Source: Antitrichia curtipendula (lineage: Eukaryota > Streptophyta > Bryopsida > Hypnales > Leucodontaceae). Taken from it: DNA of 64,000 nt. Location: positions 25,562,696 to 25,626,695 of the forward strand of contig OX579638.1 in NCBI GenBank assembly GCA_951230915.1, in the 5' to 3' direction. Position 1 is the first letter of the stretch. Each line of letters starts with the position of its first letter. The position numbers were made by a program, and so were the translations under genes. Under the pieces are notes generated by a model, which worked only from the letters and a program-made list of their open reading frames with translations, did no database searches and was not told where the DNA came from. Positions 20,656-33,990 of the stretch are shown piece after piece.

Positions 20656-21842
20656 TTAATCCCTAAAGGACCAGCATGCATTTTTTGGCAGTATGGAAAT
20701 TTTGGGTAGATACTTGTGATTGGAGATTTTCATAATTTTGGCTGAAATTTTAATAGAAGTTGTGCGCGAGGAATATCTTTTGTATGCACTAAATTTCATG
20801 ACATTTGGAAATATGAGTCAAGAGTTATGGCCTAATATGTTATTTTTTTTCTCGGCTAGGCAGTCCGAGCAGATTTAAAAAAATCACTTTTTTCAGAAAC
20901 AAAAATTTGAAATTGGTTTTCTAGAGTTATATATATATGGACAAAGCTTTAATTTAATCATTTCATTTTGGCCAATGAGTCAAAAGTTATGAAGAGTTTT
21001 AGTTTGCGGACAATTATGGAATCTCTACTCTAAAATAAGCTTTGAAGTCCTTCATCTTACTCATTTTTCAATGTTTTTTGAAAAAAATAAAAACATAGGA
21101 TGTAGATTGTTTATTACAAAATCTCAACCATTGGGATTGGCATTTTCCAATTCCATAACTAAATTCTTAACAATGTAGTATTTTGAATCTTTATAGTCTA
21201 CTTCGTCCTACTTACTATTTTTTTCCTATATGTTGTACAATTCCAAATGATGTGAAATTTTTTTAAGCATGTAGCCAACTTGTCTAGAAAAAAGAATCCA
21301 AAAGAAGCACCACCGTTTTGGACATTTTTTCATATAAAAAGTGAGCTTCTGAAGTGCAGCTGCCCATTTTCTCACAGGGTCAAAAAATACAATTTCAGTG
21401 ATTTTGAATGCTTATATCTTGCAATCCACATAACATTCAAGAGCCTTCAGAGGTGATTCTTAAATGAATTCAAAGACTCTATTTCTACCCACAAACTGGA
21501 AGTCCTCACAACTTTCATCTCATTAATCAAAATGGAATGATTCAAAGTCTTATATGTGTAAATAAATCTTTAGAATCAATTTTTATTTTTTTATTTTTTT
21601 AAATGATTTTTAAAGAAGTTTTTTGAGTTGCCCGGGTTGCCCGCTCATTAACAAAACTACATATCATGCAATATCTTTTCAACCGTGTAGTCAAAAGTTA
21701 TGAAAAATGTTGGGCCTTAAAGCTACTCCTCAGGCACATGTGGTGTGAAATTTTCAAAGAAAAATAAATAAAATCCCCATTTGTAGTGAACTTCCCCAAA
21801 TCGCTATGTTGCCAAAGAACGGTGTGGTCCTTTAGGGATTAA
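20656..21842. mobile_element. Non-autonomous TTAA element 4
   Basis: TTAA at 20656-20659 and 21839-21842; ends TCCCTAAAGGACCA and TGGTCCTTTAGGGA. It is 1,187 bp with no transposase. The left half matches the right half of element 9 (36716-37650) in reverse. Its AAAGTTATGG-type modules lie near 20823 and 20982. Confidence 0.85.
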
Positions 21843-22815
21843 AGGACATTGATTTCTCACTTGGCGTTTGGGAAGAGCAGTAGTAAGCCTTAACAATGCT
21901 GCTTATTGATAGGGGAACTCAGTTTTACACATGGGAGGGTCTCACTTGCAGTTCCCGTATTGTGGAGAGGGGAGGTAGAAAGTGTCGGTGTGTTCCCACA
22001 TAAGGTAGAAACACCCAATAGCGTCCCTGTACCCAATCTTTGTTCCTAGATGGACATTAAACTGTCCCTAGACTTCCACTGAATGGTCTTTGACATGTGT
22101 CATAAAGTTTTCTCTTCTCTTCACTGTAATTGGATAAACGCTGAATTTGTCAGAATTCAGATTTAGGTCCACCTATAGGATGGTTCCAGTGGTCTATGGG
22201 ACTGCAACTTTAAAAATTCATAGAAAATACAGGCCAAGTCCGAAAAATCTTTTTTTTTTTTTGAAAATTCATGATTTCTTCTTGCTATCACCACATAAAT
22301 ATTATTTTTGAAATGGTGCCTCCAAGTATGCTGAATTCCTTATTTTTCACGTTTTTGGGTGCTTCCACAGTATAATGGTACACATTTATCGGTATCAGTA
22401 AAGTTTGCCAGCAAGGCAGATAGGACTGGATTGATTTTCTAGGATTGTGTATATCTTTGTTTTGGCGCATGCTGATTCAATCCCCAGTCACTTCCGCTAG
22501 ATTTATTCAATCACTTGTGCTCTAAACTCATAACATTCAAGAGCCTTCAGAGAGGCTGCCTTTGCCTCTCTGAAGTCTTCATCCACGAAATGCATCCACA
22601 TATTATTAATGTAAGCTTCAGGACGGAGACAATGGCAGTAAATTTATGGTGCGATCTATTTATTTGGCTAATTTTAGGACAAAATATACAAACAAATAAT
22701 TATAAAGATAGATAGTCTGTCAAAAAACAAAGAATTCACTGCGTACTATACCAATGAATTCTAACCATTTGTCATCAATAACTTAATTTAATTTTGTTGT
22801 CAACAAGAAAAGCTC
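21843..22815. other. Intergenic region, no gene seen
   Basis: There is a mildly GC-richer patch at about 21900-22200 and no convincing open frame. It contains a 24-bp stretch near 22528 that is identical to one inside element 4. Confidence 0.5.
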
Positions 22816-23390
22816 TTTATGTACACTTGGGGTGGTAGGAAATAGAATAACCCATGTGGGATATGTAATTTAGAGTTTGTAATTTCTCAACCGCTCATAA
22901 TTAAGTCTAAAGTAGGAATTGTGTTAAAATTATAATTTCAGACCTCATTTAGGCATAGTGGAATACCTTTTTTTTTAAACATTTGAACTAAAAAAAATTG
23001 TGGAATCAAGCAGAGATTCATCTCCAAAAATCCGTTTTAGATTTAGATCTTCCAATCAAAAGTTATGGACAAATTTCAGAGAGGATGTATGAAAATGTCA
23101 AAAAAAAATCCTTTCAAACCCCTCTATGAAATTTGTCTATAACTTTTGACTGGAAGATTAAAATCTCAAACGGATTTTTGGAGATGAAATTTAACTTGAT
23201 TCCCCAACTTTTTTTAGTTCAATTTGTTTTGAAAAAAGTTATTTTACTATGCCTAAATGAGGTCTGAAATTATAATTTTAACACAATACCTACTTTAGAC
23301 TTAACTATGAGCGGTTGAGAAATTACGAACTCTAAATTACATATCCCACATGGGTTGTTCTACCTCCTACCACCCCATATGTTCATAAAT
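22816..23390. repeat. Solo fold-back palindrome, about 575 bp
   Basis: The two arms of about 285 bp pair almost completely around a centre near 23103. The left begins TTATGTACACTTGGGGTGG and the right ends in the matching complement. Related palindromes lie inside the PIF-type elements at 24078 and 46144, and a half copy lies at about 42900-43170. Confidence 0.85.
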
Positions 23391-23743
23391 AATTGTCCTC
23401 TAATTTCAAATCACAGAACATGAATGGCGTTCAAAGCAATGAGAGGGAATTCGAGCCGTAAAATTTTTGACCTCAATGAATTGATTGTAATATGTTTAAA
23501 GCTATTTTTTGTTTTCAATTGCCCAGTAACCCTATTATGCAATCATGACCCTGGCACTGAGCAGAAGTCTAATATTATTGACGCGTGGCTTATTAGCTAA
23601 TGTTGGGTGTGGAATATTCCACATCATTCCGTCAGAGGGAAGGCAGCTGCTCTCACAGTTCTTGAATGTTATGCACGTGGTGGAAAGTTTTGAAATTTTT
23701 ATCACATGTTCTGAAGGCAGCATACTACAAGATCCTATGGTTA

Positions 23744-25416
23744 AGGTAGGAGGCTCTGAAAGCAAGCATCTAAGGGCTCATCTGCCTTTTTCATGTGGGT
23801 TCTTGTATGGGATTATTTTTAGCTCATTTTTCAGACAAAGAAAAATAGATTGTGATTGTAACACAAGTCGTTTCGTATTTTTTGAAGCATTTTTGAATTA
23901 CTTATGAATTTTCAAACGTAATGAGTCATAGGTCCCTATTTATGACCCTAGGTCTTCCATAAACTGTTCAGATGCAGTTTCAAAAGAGAAATGGAAAATC
24001 AAAGAGAATGATTGGCTCTTGCAATGAATAATATTTCTTTTACTGATCCATTCAATGACTACAGAAGATCCATTTAAGAGCATCCCCACTCCAACTTGGC
24101 AAAAAGACACTCCAAGTGGCTCTTTGGAGTGTTGGAGAAATGCGGCCGGCTCGTAGGAAGGGAGAGTGGTCCACAGCAACACAGTGAACCCCACACTGCA
24201 ACATTGTTTCGCGATTTAAAAGACTAACTATTAAAATTTTAATTCATTGAGAGAAATGAATTAAGTGACTAACTTCGTTTGCTTCCGAAGTCAATTCCAT
24301 TTTGAAATATTGATGGAGAAGGAGGAGAGAATCTCTTTATATACACATGGGGTGGTAGGAAGTAGAACAACCCATGTGGGATAAATAATATTAGAATTGG
24401 TAAGAGCTCAACCACGCATAGCTAAGTCAAAATAGGAATTGTGTTAAAAATAGAATTTTAGACCTAATTTAAGCATAGTAGAATAACTTTTTCTAAAAAA
24501 TTTTGAACTAAAGAAAGTTGTTAAGTTAATATAAATTTCACCTCAAACAATCCGTTTGAGATTTAAATCCTCCAATAAAAAGTTATGGACAAATTTCAGA
24601 GAGGATGTTTGAAAATGTCAAAAGAAATTCCCTTCCACCCCCTTTGTGAATTTTGTCCATAAATTTTGATTAGAAAATCCAAATCTCAAACAGATTTTTG
24701 GAGGTGAAATTTATATTTATTTAACAACTTTTCTTAGTTCAAATTTTTTTAGAAAAAATTATTTTATTGTGACTAAATTAGGTCTAAAATTCTACTTTCA
24801 ACACAATTCTAACTTTTTACAATGAGGAGTCAAGCTCTTTTATTCTAATTATCCCATACTTTTTGAGGGCTCACGATGAACAATGGATTTCTCTATAAAA
24901 GCTACCTCTCCAACCTTACTTTTCACCATCTACCCATGAAACTATTCATTCATGTTGTCACCCAATTTACATTGATGATAATTGATTGTAATAGGAATAG
25001 TGACATTGGTATATAAATCATTTAAGTTGATTTATTTCTTAGTTATTAGGAATATTGCAGTAGCCTGGTGTGCCTAATACAGTAGGTTGTCATGCGTAGC
25101 CTGGATCTCGTTCGTGGGGAAACCTGCCTGGAAACATGCGTTCCGTACCTCGATTCATGTGTCCTCTGACATACCCAGCCACGGGGAACGAACACTACTT
25201 TTCCGTCCGCTCTCCAGTTTCTGCCGCGCCCGGCCACTCTCTGGGACTTGACGTGCCTGCCGTGGAGCACGCATTTTGGCTGGGCACGGCCATTTGCCCA
25301 GTTTGAGTTAGTTGTTGAGTTGGAGTGGGGATGCCCTAAAGACCACCTTATGTCCATTTCAGGCGAGTCTACATGAGCAGTTCTAAATGCTTGCTCGCTT
25401 TCAGAGCCTCCTACCT
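23744..25416. mobile_element. TIR element T1 (GGTAGGAGGC ends)
   Basis: Inverted ends read AGGTAGGAGGCTCTGAAAGC at 23744 and the complement ending at 25416. The flanks fit either a TA duplication with perfect ends or a TTA duplication. The empty site, rebuilt from element 9, reads ATGGTTACGTG-like. A related shorter copy, T2, lies at about 47430-47846 in reverse orientation. There is no transposase. It is itself split by the PIF-type element at 24078. Confidence 0.8.
24078..25336. mobile_element. PIF/Harbinger-type element P1 carrying a fold-back
   Basis: Ends are GAGCATCCCCACTCCAAC and GTTGGAGTGGGGATGCCC, flanked by TAA (24075-24077 and 25337-25339). The related T2 sequence at about 47490-47540 lacks the insert, which confirms the empty site. 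It is 1,259 bp, has no transposase, and contains a palindrome at about 24336-24870 related to 22816-23390. The region at 25060-25320 is GC-richer; its 126-residue minus-strand open frame shows no known domain. Confidence 0.85.
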
Positions 25417-25525
25417 TACGTGTCAAATAAAGTTACTTTTTCAAAAATGTGGTACTTGTACTAAAAGGGGCAGTTCTTGAGCGTTTTCGGTGAAAACATA
25501 GCGGTCATGGAACTTTAGGGATTAA

Positions 25526-26756
25526 CCTATATTGAAAATTTTATTATTTTACAACAACTTGGTCATTTTTATTTTTGCTGGATTTTGACAATTTCTCTTC
25601 TTTCATTATTATTTTTTTTCCCAGCATTTTTGAAAATAATTATTTTCCACCGATCCTGCCCTATTGATACGGTGTACTATCTGACAGGTATCTTTTTGAG
25701 ATCAATGGATTTAATGTTTTCTTCTCTAAAAAAAATAAAGTAGTTATTTCTGTTTTAATTTCTCACTCTGGAAACCAGTCAAATGGCACATATGAAGAGT
25801 ATTCGGAGACAAGAAATTCAAGTCCACATATTATCCGGAAAAATACTTCTGCCATGTGACTCGTGTGTTTGTTTGATGTCTTGTCTTGGTGACTGAGCAG
25901 ACAACCAAATGACGCCAACAAATTGGGTTTCATTTTCGATTTCAATGGTCTTTCTTTTTTCATGGCTAAAGTTATATTTATTTAATATTTCATTGGTCGG
26001 CCGTTATGTAATTTTTATGTTCTTTCAAATGAAAAAGGTAGATCCTCATGATGTTTTTAAAAAAAAAAAACTATATGAAAAAAAGGCTGTCTTACTCAAC
26101 AAGAATATTGGTATTATTTATAAATAAGCCACTTAAAAAAGATAAAAGATCAAGCCTTTTTTTGTACTAGTGTATGTTATGTAGTGAAGGTTTGTCTTGT
26201 CAATTGATTTTATGAGGCGGTGAAAGATCTTGTGACATTTCACTATTAGAAAATTAGAAAATATTCTTCTAGAATGTCTTGGAGCACCAAATCCACGCTT
26301 CAATTTCAATTGTCCTTGTATTGAATATTGTGAAATAAATATTAATTTAATATCTACATTTATTAAAAAACACCCTTTACAAACATGTTTGAACATGTGA
26401 TCCTACTATATTCAATTGTAGATGTATTTTGTCTTTGAGATCCCATTGACACACATTCTTGGCCCTAATAAAAAATTGGCTATATTTTCATTCCCAAAAG
26501 TAGTGGGCCACCATGTAAATTGTTCTCATAAGTTTAGAAATTAGAATTATAAAGTGAAATTAGGACATGTTGTACAAAAGGGATTCTACCCTCACATATA
26601 ATTTCACTTAGAGTGGACTATATTTAATTTTTTATTATTTGAATGAAATTTCTATGTAAAATAATGTTTTTGTGAAAAGTCAAATGTCTCATTTCTTTTT
26701 GTAGGAAGAATGTATGTCTTAACTAAAATCACATGTTACAAGTTTCATGAATTTTC
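25526..26756. other. AT-rich intergenic region, no gene seen
   Basis: No supportable coding sequence or complete element. Confidence 0.5.
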
Positions 26757-27884
26757 ATAAATATGACCTTTAAGGAGATTTTCAATAAATTTTTACTAGA
26801 AATACTTGTGTTTCTAGTAAAAATTTATTGAAAATCTCCTTAACCCCTCACCGCCCAAGGCCTAACCATGTCAAAAAACATTTTTGCTTTTTAAGTGTTA
26901 TTAGTCTAAATGTGAGTAAGGTATGAAAATCTCAACCGTACAATCTTGTAGTGTGCATGTTATAGATGGTGTAAATCAAATTTGGGCTCATTTGACCGTA
27001 TAGATTGAGAGATTATAATGTTTTAGTGTTAAAAAAAGATGCTGAAATTGTCCTCAAAACACATTTGGAGGTGAAATTCGATTTCTAAACCCACTCAAAT
27101 GAAAAAACTTGAAATTTGAAAGTGATTCTAAACCAAAAGAAAAACACTTTGGTGGGAAAAAAAAATAATTCAATTGACTCATTGTGTTTGCAAATTTGTT
27201 TTGAAATGTCAAAAAACAGTGAAAAAAGTAGCAAAAAAACACATCTATGACTGAACCTACCTCTACTAAAATGCTTCTCAGTCAATCATAACTTCTTGGA
27301 TTGGTATGAAATTTTTACCACAAGAACTAGACTAGTATGCGCAACTTTTCCAACAAAATTGATTGAAATCAAACCCTGTTTGAAGAAGTTATAAGCCGCC
27401 AAAGTTCACTGTAATGCAAAGATGTCTGTATTTTGAACTTCGAATTGCTCTCAAGCATTCGAAACAACTTGGATTGACATTAAAATTTTCCCACAATAAG
27501 TAGACTTTATGGGGAACAAAAACCAACAAATTTGACTGAAAAATAACATTTGATGAAAAAGATACAAGCCCCCGAAGTTGCAGCCATCTCAATGCAGTGT
27601 GGTGAACTGATATTGAACCTGCAAACTTTGAATGGCTTTCAAAAATTCAATACATCTTGGATAGATCTACAATTTTTACCGCAAGAACTTGTTTAGTATG
27701 CAAAACTTTCCCCATAAGTTTTATCAAATTTAGACATTGGATGCAAAAGTTACAACACTTTGAAGTTGACTCCTAGACTGTGTGGGGATACTTTTGGGCC
27801 CCTTGGGCGGTGAGGGGTTAAAGGCCATTACTTATTATCTTATGTCTAAGATTACACTTAAAGCACCCATTTTTTCTCATAGTG
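26757..27884. mobile_element. Partial CACTA-type fold-back MITE split by a TTAA element
   Basis: The hairpin core at about 26765-26839 is nearly perfect. It continues at 27818 and runs to an end read in complement as CACTATGAGAAAAAATGGG (to 27884). This matches the MITE ends at 58 and 48907. The left outer arm does not match and seems lost. Confidence 0.65.
26840..27821. mobile_element. Non-autonomous TTAA element 6 (CCCCTCACCG ends)
   Basis: TTAA at 26840-26843 and 27818-27821, with a perfect 17-bp inverted repeat CCCCTCACCGCCCAAGG. It is 982 bp with no transposase. Its ends are a separate subtype from the CCCCTAAA group; element 12 (50561) is a shortened relative. Confidence 0.9.
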
Positions 27885-30352
27885 CATTCATTTGACATCC
27901 AAACTTGAGCTCAATGCTTTTGGCTCAAACACTTATGGCAAAATGGTCTTTGCTATCAAAACTTTGTGGGATTTGTGCAAACCTTTCTATTGTGGTGCAT
28001 TAGATTGCATGCTATTTGGATGTTTTTGACAATGACACTTTCTTCAAATGCACTGCATTTTTTCACAATTTGTATTACACAATCTAATTAAGATATAGTA
28101 TGTGGCAAACTGGTAATCCATTTTCAAATACAAAAGCTCCTACAAAAACTTGAGCACAAAAGAATGGGTCATGGTTCTTTACAGAGTACAAAAATGTTCT
28201 CCTATTGCACAATTCTTCAAGTGGGCTTGATAATGCAAATCCAAATTTAAAATTATCAAAGTATTGTCAGTATTTGGTCAAATGAATATTTATTAACAAC
28301 TTTCAAAATTCAAGATCTTAGAGGCAATTTCTTTTATTAAACTAAAATTTTATCATTTGATTTACATATTCCTTAATTTAAAAGTTGATCCTTTGAATTT
28401 TGTAAATAATCATTCTCTAAGCATTTTTTTAAAATACATTGAAAATTGAAAGTATTTTTAATGTGAAATAGAGTACATATAGTACACAAAATACTTGATT
28501 TAAGAATTTGAACCTCGTAGTTTACCACTACCCCAAGCAAACAATCATGATCTCAAACTTTGAAGTTGTTTTGATTCTTGGACAATCTTTCTTGCTTGAA
28601 AGCCAAAGGTGTACTTTGTTCGCACTGAACTCATCCTTCTTATTTTCTCCCTATACCTCTCCTCCTCAAGCCTCTTATATTGCATCACATTTCTTTTAAC
28701 TCACCATTTGACCACTGTTTTTCTTTTTAGTTTGATAGTTTTTGTAGGACATTAGATACATTTTTCCTATATTTCAATTTTTTTCCACGGACCCTTCCTT
28801 TGTATACACTTCTCTTGTTCTCTATCTTCTTGGCTTTTTCTTTAAGCCTTAGTAGTATATTACAATAATCACTTCGTTATTTATATTACCTGACCTTGCA
28901 ATAGTTTTTTAATGTCAACATCTACCGACAAGAGGAGATGAATGATTTCTTTTGTAAAGGGTGCTTTTATAGAGTAATACAATAGTGACTCATCAAAATC
29001 TATTTAGCTAAGGAAGTATTCAATGTTAAATAATTAATGAAAAGCTTGTTCAATTCATTATCATTCCTTATTTTCAAGCTAGCCACACTCCTTTTGACAC
29101 TATCTAAATCAAGCAATTATTGGCTTAAAGATGTCCTCATCATTTTTATTTTGGGAAAAAAATTTAGATGGTAAAATATTAGTATTTAAAAAATATTTGT
29201 AAAAATAAAAAGAACACACATTAATATTTCAATTTGCACTGTTATAAAATAAAATAAGTGAACTATGCATCCAAGCTAAATATTTATTTTTTATGAAAAG
29301 ACCTAAAATAATCCCCTTGATAGTCAAATGATTGTTTGGCCAAATTTCTATGATCTGGTTTATTGGAATGATTTTTTCAAAACATTAATTTGAAAAAAAT
29401 ATCTCTTTAAATATATCTATGTCTATAAAAAAAAATGTTTTAATTCATTCCATTTTCATTAATAAGATAGAAATTATGAAGAATCTTGTTTTGCAAAAAA
29501 TTAAAGCATCTTCCAAAATCATAACATATTGAATTTGTTGTTGAATTCAACTTCTATAATTTTCCAAAAAAAATTGTAGGTTATAAATTTCTTTCTTAAA
29601 GAACATTACCTTTACAATTGATGTGTTTCAATTCCAACTTAGAGCTATTAACAATCTAGTTGTACTTTCATTGTATGCTTATTTATGTCAATAGTTTCCT
29701 AAAAAATGAAAATCCAATTTTCTTTTCTAGCTTCTTCTACAACTTTCAACAAAATTTTCCAATATGAATAAATTTTGGTTTAAAATTTTCAGTGCATATA
29801 TTTTTAGTTCATAGGATTCATAGTCCAGTAACCTAATATAACCTAATATAACTCTTTCTTTTACTTCAAAAATTAATTTTTTGACATTCTTTTGGTTAAG
29901 ACAGGTCATCAAATTATAGAAAAACTTTAGGAATTTAAATTTTGAAAATGTTAATATAAAAAAATTTGATAAAAAAAATTCTAAAGATTTTTTAATCTGT
30001 TTTTAGAAATATAATCCTCCAAACTTGCACTACATCCACCATTCCACCATTGCATTGCAATTTTTTAAAGATAATTTTGACTCACTTTGAAATGTTTGAA
30101 AGAATTTTTGGAGTATAAAACGAGTCTTCTTTGGCCTCATTTGAATGTTGTCTGCTCCCAAAACTCTAATCAACGTCTCAAATTTGTTTAAAATTTGCCG
30201 CAAATAGTTCATTTTGCATGTTTAGATATCTGTAGATGTTGGAATGCCGTGAAATTTGTTGGAACTTGTTATTTTCACAAAAAATAATATCCTAATTTTT
30301 ATTGGAATTTTAACAAAACATGAATATTTACTAAGAATTTATCAAGGTTGGT
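27885..30352. other. AT-rich intergenic region with decayed repeats
   Basis: No gene. About 29380-29900 follows the block order of elements 7 and 10 in decayed form (CATTCCATTT, AAATTATGAAGAATCTTG, AACATTACC, TTGTATGCTT). Confidence 0.45.
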
Positions 30353-30530
30353 TTAACCCCTAAAAGACCAAGGCCATTTTTTAATAAAAAAAACAATCAA
30401 AAATGTCATTTCTATTGCAAAGATCAAAAAGCTTTTAAAATTGGTTTTTTGCATATCTAACCATAAAATCTTATACTATACTAATTTTTAAATGTATGGA
30501 AGAAATTGTAGAAACTTTGACAGCACTCTA
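30353..30530. mobile_element. Left-end fragment of a TTAA element
   Basis: TTAA (30353-30356) followed by CCCCTAAAAGACCAAGGCC, then sequence like the 3' part of element 7 in reverse. Similarity fades near 30530 and no matching right end is seen. Confidence 0.6.
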
Positions 30531-30959
30531 ATTTCACGTTGCATTTTGTTGTATTCCCCATTCACCAAGTGAGGACAAGGATTTACCTAAAATTCCAATA
30601 TATGTTTGAATTTAAAATACATTGGTATATTGACATTTAAACAAGATTTTGGTTTATCCAAAATTCTAGGAATTTTTATACAATATTATTTCAAAATTCC
30701 CAATACCAAATCCTCTCCACCCAAAATGAGACTCAATTTTTTTTTTTAGGCGTCACTAGTAGCATAGAAAGTAGTGAAACCCTAGTTGTTTAAGAAAATT
30801 TGGAATAAGTCCCAAAACATTTAGATGAAGTCAAACTTCAACAACAATTGAATGATAGGCCACTTCTTGGATTGTGTGGACTCAAATGATATCCTAGATT
30901 CATTTGGAAGGATGGTAGGATGTTACATTGATTTGTCATAATAGTATGTGTGACTCTAG

Positions 30960-31902
30960 TTAACCCCTAAAAGCCCATTGTCCCTTTGGGAGACAAATGC
31001 GTTTTTGGGCAGGTACCTACGGGCTGCAATTTTCTCCTGATTTTTTGAAACTTTTTTTGGAGGTAGAAAAGCTGATTAGCTACGTGGGAATATAATTTTT
31101 TTCACAACCGGTGCCCGCTAACAAAAGTTATGACCAAATAAGCTCAAAACAAGGGACGGGGGGCAGCGAGGGCAGCAAAAAAAAATTTTACTTTTTACTT
31201 TTTTATTTTTTTTTAGTATTTTTTTCTCATAAATTATATTTTTGTCTATCTGGAAAGCTTTTATTCATTTCATTTGGATTTGTTATGAGAAAGTTATGAA
31301 CATTCTTGTTTTTCGGGCAATTAGAGCATCTTTTTGAAAAAATAACTTGTAGGATTCATTTCTAAATGCAATTTTTCAAATTTTTCAATTTTTTTTTTTT
31401 TTGCATGGTTTAGTTTACTTTCTAGAACAATCTCATCATAGGGATTAGTGCATTTTAATTCCATCTAAAATATGTGAATACTTTAGATTTTCCTTCTATC
31501 TTGTATCTACTTCTCCTTAACAATTTTTTTAATAATGAAAATTATGTTTTTTTGATTTGATTTTTTTTAATTAGACTCTCAACTCAATTTTCCACTATAA
31601 AGATGTAAAGCTCAAAACTCTATAGTGCAAAAATTTTAAGTTAAAAATGTTCAAAGTCAAAAAATCCAGTCCCACAATGTGCTGAATCATTTGTTTTTTC
31701 CACTTTAAACGTAGATATCTTGCAATCTGTGTGGTCAAGAATTCTGAAAAAATTTCCGCACATTCTCATACTAGTTAGGTGTAAGATCCTACGGTTAGTT
31801 GTGCAAAAAAAACATTTTTAATTTTTTTTCACTCTTTACTAAAAAAGTGGCAGTTTTGGGTGTTTTCTGGCAGAAAAAAGCCCTTGGGCTTTTAGGGGTT
31901 AA
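30960..31902. mobile_element. Non-autonomous TTAA element 7
   Basis: TTAA at 30960-30963 and 31899-31902; ends CCCCTAAAAGCCC and GGGCTTTTAGGGG. It is 943 bp. Open frames inside (for example 31111-31299) run through repeat modules and are not genes. Confidence 0.88.
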
Positions 31903-33094
31903 GCAAAGTCATACTGTTTTGAATTAATGCATGTTGATATAATACTACATTGCACCAATTTACATGAAAATAAAATTTTGTGGTGACGCTAAGTTCCCCC
32001 CTTCACTATTTAGACAAATAAATATAGAACTACATTATTAATTATAAATAGTATTTACAACATTAATTACAAACTTTAACACTAAATGTCAAGAATACTA
32101 CTATTTATCAACTGAGTGGGAATTAGAATGTATCAAATTATAGGTTAGTAACACCAAATGCAATTACATAACACTAAATACCATTTTAGTATAGTGAAAT
32201 TGAAAAATTAGTTTCACACACATAAGATGCTATTCGCATATTTGAATCAAACCAGAGGTAGAGCTCAAGGCACTAAGCCATAAGGTTAGGTCCATGCCAC
32301 ATCATGCTTTTGGATATGCACTATAGTTGGACCACCAATTACCAACTAAGGATGGATTTTTGACTTCTAGGGTACCGCTATTTCCAATCAATCTATTTTT
32401 CTTGTAAATTGTTGATTTTAATGACATGCAAGGCTACAAGAAGCAATAGTTGTATGTCAGGTGTTATTTTGAAATTTGTGCACGTGAATAGGATGCAATC
32501 TTCCCTATGATCGGAATTGCATGACTCTATAGGTTGGGTACTAGTTCCAAACACTTTTTGCCTCCCATAATTCACAGAAATTTCAGTTTTGCGAATAAAA
32601 TTCTGAAAATTTTGCAATCGCAATATTTTCTATCTCTTTACACGGGAAAAATTTCCATTGCTCTCAATTGCTGAACATTTGTTCCACAGATGCTTAAGTG
32701 ATTAGGTATGGGTGGTTCAACCATAATTTTCTAAGTAAAATATCCACTTTTCTACTAATGTTTGAAATTGAATGGCATGCGGCAACCAATAAATGAGGTG
32801 AGATAGGAAGACAAAAAGAAGATAATTTTTTATAACTGTAACAAGTCTCGTTGATGAAAAGAAGAGTGGGCTAAACTCAATCTAGAATCAAGGAGAGTAG
32901 AGAAAGGAAGGGACTTGATCTCTATAACCAAAATCAAGTTGGCTATTTCTCCATGTGAACCACCTAGGCTTAGTTAGATATTGAGGCGGATCTAAGCGTT
33001 TGAACTACCCCTAACATTATATAACCTCACAATGGTCCTATCCTTGTTGGAAAGGTATTATACTCCTCTAAATGCCTGAGAGGGATTTTAGTTA
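31903..33094. other. AT-rich intergenic region, no gene seen
   Basis: No supportable coding sequence, RNA gene or complete element. Confidence 0.5.
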
Positions 33095-33990
33095 TTAACC
33101 CTTACAGGTCAAAGGCTATGTTTTCACCAAAAATGCTTTAAAATTGTCATTTCTAATACATGTACCAAATTTTTGAAAAAAAAAACATTTTTGGAAACAT
33201 GTAATTGTAGGATCTTGTAGTATGCTGGTTTGAAAAGATGTGGAAAAAATTTCAGAAATTTTTACCATGTAGAGTGCAAGATATTAGAGTTTGAATTGAC
33301 AAAAATCCTTTTTCTGTTCTTGCAAAAAACCAGGCAGCTGCACTTCACAAGGTCACATTTGTATGAAAAAATGTCCCAATTGGTGATTACCCTTTGGATT
33401 CATTCTTAAAGGCAAGTTGGCTACATGCTTGAATTTTCTTACATCATTTGAAATTGTACAACATATAGGAAAAAATTAGTAAGTAGAAAGAATTAGAGAA
33501 TGATTCAAAATACTAAATTGTCAAGAATTTAGTTATGGAATTGAAAAAATGCTAATCCCAATGGTTGCAATGTTGTATTGAACAATATACACCTTATTTT
33601 TTTGATTTTTTTACAAAATATTGAAAATTGAGTTAAGTAAAGGACTTCAAAGTTTGTCTTAGAGTAGAGATTCCATAACTACTATCAAATCATCCCAAAC
33701 TAAAACTCCTCATAACTTTTATTGCATGAATCAAAATTTAATTATTTAAAGCTTTACACATAAATACAGATCTACATAACCACTTTCAAGTTTTTATTTT
33801 TTTTTAAAAAGTGATTTTTAAAGAAGTATTTTTTGTTGCTTAGGCTACTTGTTGAGCAATGAAAGCTACATATCATGCTGTAACTTTTTGACCGTATAGT
33901 CAAAAGTTATGAAAATTGTTGGGCCTTGAAGGTACTCCTTGAACACATGTTTTGTGAAAGTTTCAAAGTAAAAATTCCATTCATAGTGAG

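Larger units (their letters stand above)
23635..25525. mobile_element. TTAA element 5, left-truncated and carrying nested insertions
   Basis: Its right end is intact: AACTTTAGGGA then TTAA at 25522-25525. Its sequence on both sides of the insertion (about 23635-23743 and 25419-25525) is continuous with the left part of element 9 (36716 onward) read in reverse. The other end is lost near 23635. Confidence 0.75.

Noticed and set aside
25046..25426. 126-residue minus-strand frame
   Set aside because: It crosses the right ends of P1 and T1 and so runs through several transposon boundaries.
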